64,000 nt of DNA from an uncultured Lachnospiraceae bacterium (GTDB lineage: Bacteria; Bacillota; Clostridia; Lachnospirales; Lachnospiraceae). Shown here piece by piece: positions 60,999 to 64,000 of the stretch. Positions within the stretch are counted from its first letter, which is position 1, and each line of letters starts with the position of its first letter. Location: positions 124,001 to 188,000 of the forward strand of contig CAKQYU010000003.1 of assembly GCA_934293575.1 (NCBI GenBank), read 5' to 3'. Below the pieces are notes generated by a model. It was not told the origin of the DNA. It saw only the letters and a program-made list of their open reading frames with translations, and searched no databases. Made by a program: the position numbers and the translations under genes.

Positions 60999-62114
60999 TT
61001 ATTTTTTAGATGCCTCGTAGTCTTTTACAGTTGAATAAATCATGTTGTCGGTTGCATGGCTCTTATCCATAATGTTAATCCATGTCTTACCCTGATTCAA
61101 CTGAAGTTCATTCCCATCCACATCATAATAATGTGTTGCATAACCAAGTCCGTCACTCTTCCATGTAATGTTAATAGCCTTTCCGTTTGTAATATATTTA
61201 CCGTTACCGCTCTTTTCAATACCAACATCTACACGGTCATGATCCTGCTCATCAAAATATGCATTTACTTCACATTCCTGAATGATTACATTTTTCACTG
61301 CCAGCTGTGTATCCGTAACCTCATCCATCTGTTCTTTTCCAAATTCATATCGATAATACAGACCATCCTTTTCATTATAAACAAACCAAGGCTTACAATC
61401 TGACTGATATACTGTTACAACCGCTGCATCCATACCATCTTTCAATTCTATTTCGTTTTTGTCATCTTTGTTGAAATTCAAATATCCCTTATATCCATCT
61501 GCATAAGTGGTTGAATATCCTTTTTCGCTGATTGATTTTTCAATTCCGTCAGAAGTACAGTATAAATTATGCGGTTCAGAACGGCCTGACTCACGATAAA
61601 ATCCTGACGCACCCACACGTTCATCCAGATTATCTACCTTTCCGGTATCCAACAACTCATTATACGTCTCAATAGAACCGCCGCAATGTGCTAAAATTGC
61701 ATCAAACGCCATTGCTGTATATACAAAATACGGTCTCGTACTACGAATATTTCCAATTGTACCCAAATCAGAAATATCTCCGTAAATTGCCATAATACGT
61801 GTAATTCCACCTTCTTCCGGTGCTTCGTAATATACATCTGCATTACTTGTATTTGAGGAAGGAATTGACATTGATGTATTCTCAATCATAAATGCAACCG
61901 GACGTTGTTTTGCAATATCCTCATCTACCCATTCTCCGGTCAACAAACTTCTTTCTTTTCCCTCCGGTCCTTTTTCTTCCTGTGTGGTTGCTTCCTTTGT
62001 TGTCTTTTCTGTGACTTCTTCCGCCTCATCTTTTTTTCCGCAAGCGGTAAGTCCTGTCAGCATTGTACCTACCATTACAATACTTAAAACAACTGATAAT
62101 AGTTTCTTTTTCAT
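60999..62114 (-). CDS. DUF3048 lipoprotein (second copy)
   Basis: 371 residues from the ATG at 62114, three codons inside the longest frame. Lipoprotein signal peptide ending TGLTACGKK, with the lipidated cysteine near residue 25, then an acidic threonine/glutamate linker. The DUF3048 (YerB-like) domain starts at RSLLTGEWVDEDIAKQRPVA, followed by GGITRIMAIYGD and IRSTRPYFVYTA, and ends with DGNELQLNQGKTWINIMD. The function of DUF3048 is not established; it lies outside the membrane. It follows a close paralogue by 21 bases, an apparent tandem duplication. Confidence 0.87.
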   Translation of the reverse strand: MKKKLLSVVLSIVMVGTMLTGLTACGKKDEAEEVTEKTTKEATTQEEKGPEGKERSLLTGEWVDEDIAKQRPVAFMIENTSMSIPSSNTSNADVYYEAPEEGGITRIMAIYGDISDLGTIGNIRSTRPYFVYTAMAFDAILAHCGGSIETYNELLDTGKVDNLDERVGASGFYRESGRSEPHNLYCTSDGIEKSISEKGYSTTYADGYKGYLNFNKDDKNEIELKDGMDAAVVTVYQSDCKPWFVYNEKDGLYYRYEFGKEQMDEVTDTQLAVKNVIIQECEVNAYFDEQDHDRVDVGIEKSGNGKYITNGKAINITWKSDGLGYATHYYDVDGNELQLNQGKTWINIMDKSHATDNMIYSTVKDYEASKK

Positions 62115-62135
62115 ATGTTTCACCTTACTCTTTCT

Positions 62136-63251
62136 TTATTTTCGAGACTGATATTCTTCTAATGTTGCATAAATACCAATCTTATCTGCATTGTCTGTAT
62201 CGACAATATCTATCCATGTTTTACCATGGTTAATGGCAAGTTCATTGCCATCCATATCATAATACTTCGGAGCCTGTCCCTCCGCTTCACATTCCCATTT
62301 GATTTCAATGGCTTTTCCGTTTGTTATATAATAGCCCCGTCCGGTACCTGTAATCGTTGTATCTACCCGGTCATGGTTTTGCTGGTCATAGTATGCTTCG
62401 ACATCACACAACTGAATCAGAACATTCTTTACGGATAGTTGCGTATTGGTCGCCGCATCAATCTGCTCTCTTCCAAATTCATAACGATAATACAGTCCGT
62501 CCTCTTCGTTATATACAAACCACGGTTTACAATCTGACTGATACGGTGTCACTACCGCACAATCCATGCCGTCTTTTAACACCACCTCGTTCTCATCATC
62601 CTTTGTAAAATGCAAATATCCTTCATAGTCATCCGGATGATTTCGATTATATCCATTTGCCTCAATTGCCTTTTCAATTCCTTCTGAGGATGTATATAAA
62701 TTATGCGGCGCACTCCGGTCTGAGCTCCTATAAAATCCAACTTCTCCTTTATAAGAATCCAGATTATCAATATAACCTAAGTCAATGATTGTTTCATATG
62801 CCTCAATTGATCCACCGCAATGTGATAACATACTGTCAAATGCAATGGCATTATATAGGAAATATGGGCGGGTACTTCTGACATTACCAATCTTATCCAT
62901 ATCGGAATAGTCCTCAAATATACACATAATTCTTGTAATTCCACCCTCAGCTTCCGCTTCATAATATACAGATGCCTTACTTGAACCATAAGACGGTACG
63001 GATGCTGCTGAATTTTCAAACATAACAGCTACCGGTCTTTTTTTGGCATCTTCCTCCGGAATCCATTCACCGGTCAGAAAACTTCTGGCACAGCCTTCCG
63101 GTCCAATATCTTCCTCTTCCGTAGTTACTTCTTCTGTAGTTGCTTCCGTCTGGGTTGTCGGTTCCTCCGTCACTTCTTCCTTTTGTCCGCAGCCACTTAC
63201 CGTAAGCACCATCATAGCTCCTAAAAGCAACAATCTTATCTTTTTTATCAC
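62136..63251 (-). CDS. DUF3048 lipoprotein (first copy)
   Basis: 371 residues. The GTG at 63251 is chosen because GGAGG lies eight bases upstream and the protein then begins directly with a lipoprotein signal (KKIRLLLLGAMMVLTVSGCG). Acidic threonine/glutamate linker, then the DUF3048 domain (RSFLTGEWIPEEDAKKRPVA, GGITRIMCIFED, YDMDGNELAINHGKTWIDIV). Nearly co-linear with the second copy, differing mainly in the linker and in surface loops. Extended -10 promoter upstream. Confidence 0.87.
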   Translation of the reverse strand: MIKKIRLLLLGAMMVLTVSGCGQKEEVTEEPTTQTEATTEEVTTEEEDIGPEGCARSFLTGEWIPEEDAKKRPVAVMFENSAASVPSYGSSKASVYYEAEAEGGITRIMCIFEDYSDMDKIGNVRSTRPYFLYNAIAFDSMLSHCGGSIEAYETIIDLGYIDNLDSYKGEVGFYRSSDRSAPHNLYTSSEGIEKAIEANGYNRNHPDDYEGYLHFTKDDENEVVLKDGMDCAVVTPYQSDCKPWFVYNEEDGLYYRYEFGREQIDAATNTQLSVKNVLIQLCDVEAYYDQQNHDRVDTTITGTGRGYYITNGKAIEIKWECEAEGQAPKYYDMDGNELAINHGKTWIDIVDTDNADKIGIYATLEEYQSRK

Positions 63252-63315
63252 ATTACTATCCTCCCAACGGATTTTATCGGTTTGCCTTATAAAAATTGAA
63301 CTCACTTACCGAAAA

Positions 63316-63324
63316 AGTATACCA
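63316..63324 (-). promoter_or_regulatory. extended -10 promoter of the DUF3048 pair
   Basis: Minus strand: TGG directly before TATACT (63316-63321). No clear -35 box. Confidence 0.5.
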
Positions 63325-63359
63325 TATTCCATGTCTTTTTTCTACCCTCTTATTTTCAA

Positions 63360-63393
63360 TAAAAAAGCATCCCATCCATTAGATGAGATGCCC
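63360..63393 (-). terminator. terminator of the DUF5648 protein gene
   Basis: GCATCTCATC pairs with GATGGGATGC around a short loop; a T6-7 run follows on the minus strand. Confidence 0.85.
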
Positions 63394-63411
63394 TTTGTAA
63401 TTCCATGCTAT

Positions 63412-64000
63412 TTAATTAAAACTAACGCCATTCCATGCTTTTCCTTCGTACTTCCAGCCTGCTGCAACAATACTGTCTATTTCAGCCTTGTTTGTTGTAT
63501 AATGATGCGCACCGGCTATTGCATTCGGATTATACGCACGATATAACGGAGAAGAACCACCGGATCTCCATGCAACACCTTCGTAACTCCATCCTACACT
63601 GACCAGATAATTTTTCTCCGAAGCACTGGTTGTATAATGATGGTCTCCTGCATTCTTATTATACAAACGATATACCGGATTTCCTGATTTTGGAGCATAC
63701 CAAGACATTCCTTCATAATTCCATCCGGCCTCCCATACACTATCTCGTTCTCCTATAGATGCTGTATAAAAATGTTCTCCGCTATTTGGATTATATAAAC
63801 GATACATCGGCTCAACTTCCGTAGAACCAATCTTTGCAACACCTTCAATCACGGAACCCTTTAAAGTCATTGGAATCAGATTACAGGTCTTATCCTTGTA
63901 AATAACAATTGCCATTGCATATCCTTGTTCTTTCAAATAATCCCAATCCAATACATCCTTCAAACGGAAAGAACCGGAATACACGGAATCCGTTAAACTT
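63412..64000 (-). CDS. DUF5648-repeat protein, N-terminus outside window
   Basis: The frame is open through the right edge (codons continue beyond 63984 with no stop), so only the C-terminal 195 or so residues are seen. Three DUF5648 repeats of about 45 residues occupy the end (MYRLYNPNSGEHFYTASIGE, VYRLYNKNAGDHHYTTSASE, LYRAYNPNAIAGAHHYTTNK, each closing with GW..EG..W). The part before them (SGSFRLKDVLDWDYLKEQGY) reads like the end of another domain, perhaps a hydrolase. Repeats match those of the 32.8-34.0 kb protein. Probably secreted. Confidence 0.8.
   Translation of the reverse strand, partial: SLTDSVYSGSFRLKDVLDWDYLKEQGYAMAIVIYKDKTCNLIPMTLKGSVIEGVAKIGSTEVEPMYRLYNPNSGEHFYTASIGERDSVWEAGWNYEGMSWYAPKSGNPVYRLYNKNAGDHHYTTSASEKNYLVSVGWSYEGVAWRSGGSSPLYRAYNPNAIAGAHHYTTNKAEIDSIVAAGWKYEGKAWNGVSFN

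Noticed and set aside
1..64000. CRISPR arrays, tRNA or rRNA genes, insertion sequences
   Set aside because: No regularly spaced repeats, no cloverleaf-like CCA-ended stretch and no transposase frame were seen in the intergenic regions, all of which are shorter than 300 bases.

Overview
The window looks like a chromosomal segment of a low-GC Gram-positive anaerobe of the class Clostridia, most likely Lachnospiraceae. This is inferred from the AT-rich composition, strong AGGAGG-type ribosome binding sites, Firmicutes families (YhgE/Pip, DegV, LCP, DUF3048, SEC-C-tagged methionine aminopeptidase) and two DUF5648-repeat surface proteins. I could not run a database search, so the genus is not assigned. 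No tRNA, rRNA, CRISPR array, transposase or phage structural gene is visible, and no gene-free gap exceeds about 300 bases.

Region 1 (1-31.6 kb) is mostly housekeeping and transport. It starts with the end of a DUF58/DUF4129-like pair. Facing it is a three-gene operon: a SUKH (SMI1/KNR4) protein, a HAD phosphatase, and an 863-residue fusion of a TetM-like ribosomal GTPase with a C-terminal YacP/Rae1-like NYN nuclease domain. Then come enolase, a Zn/Cd-type P-type ATPase with a separate HMA metal-binding protein under an ArsR/CzrA-like operator, a DegV protein, a divergent YhgE/TetR pair and methionine aminopeptidase. Next is an unusual operon of an acyl-CoA carboxyltransferase, a hybrid histidine kinase and a GGDEF-EAL protein. 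A lytic transglycosylase, an ABC exporter, a GNAT/coiled-coil pair and glutamate synthase (gltB, gltD) follow.

Region 2 (31.7-58.4 kb) is a large cell-surface glycan locus, all on the minus strand. In order of transcription it holds: rmlA-rmlB-rmlD-rmlC-gtrA (dTDP-L-rhamnose and a GtrA protein); a choline-type cassette (winged helix-LicC-LicA fusion, LicC, BCCT transporter); a long operon of a polytopic membrane protein, four glycosyltransferases, an acyltransferase, FdtA, a TagF-like transferase, an FdtB-like aminotransferase and a flippase; glmS with an LCP ligase; and an AT-rich module of a GtrII-like glucosyltransferase, a DUF5648-repeat exported protein and a GtrB-like transferase. Together these would build, decorate, flip and attach a rhamnose- and probably 3-amino-3,6-dideoxyhexose-containing polymer that may carry phosphocholine.

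Region 3 (58.4-64 kb) holds a MerR-methyltransferase fusion, an SH3b-NlpC/P60 hydrolase, two tandem DUF3048 lipoproteins and a truncated DUF5648-repeat protein. The rmlA promoter has the 19-bp spacer and internal dyad typical of MerR-activated promoters, so the adjacent fusion is a good candidate for its regulator.

The strongest leads are the TetM-like/NYN fusion, the choline cassette with a three-domain fusion but no LicD, the MerR-methyltransferase/rml pairing, and the Gtr module with a repeat protein between its two transferases.
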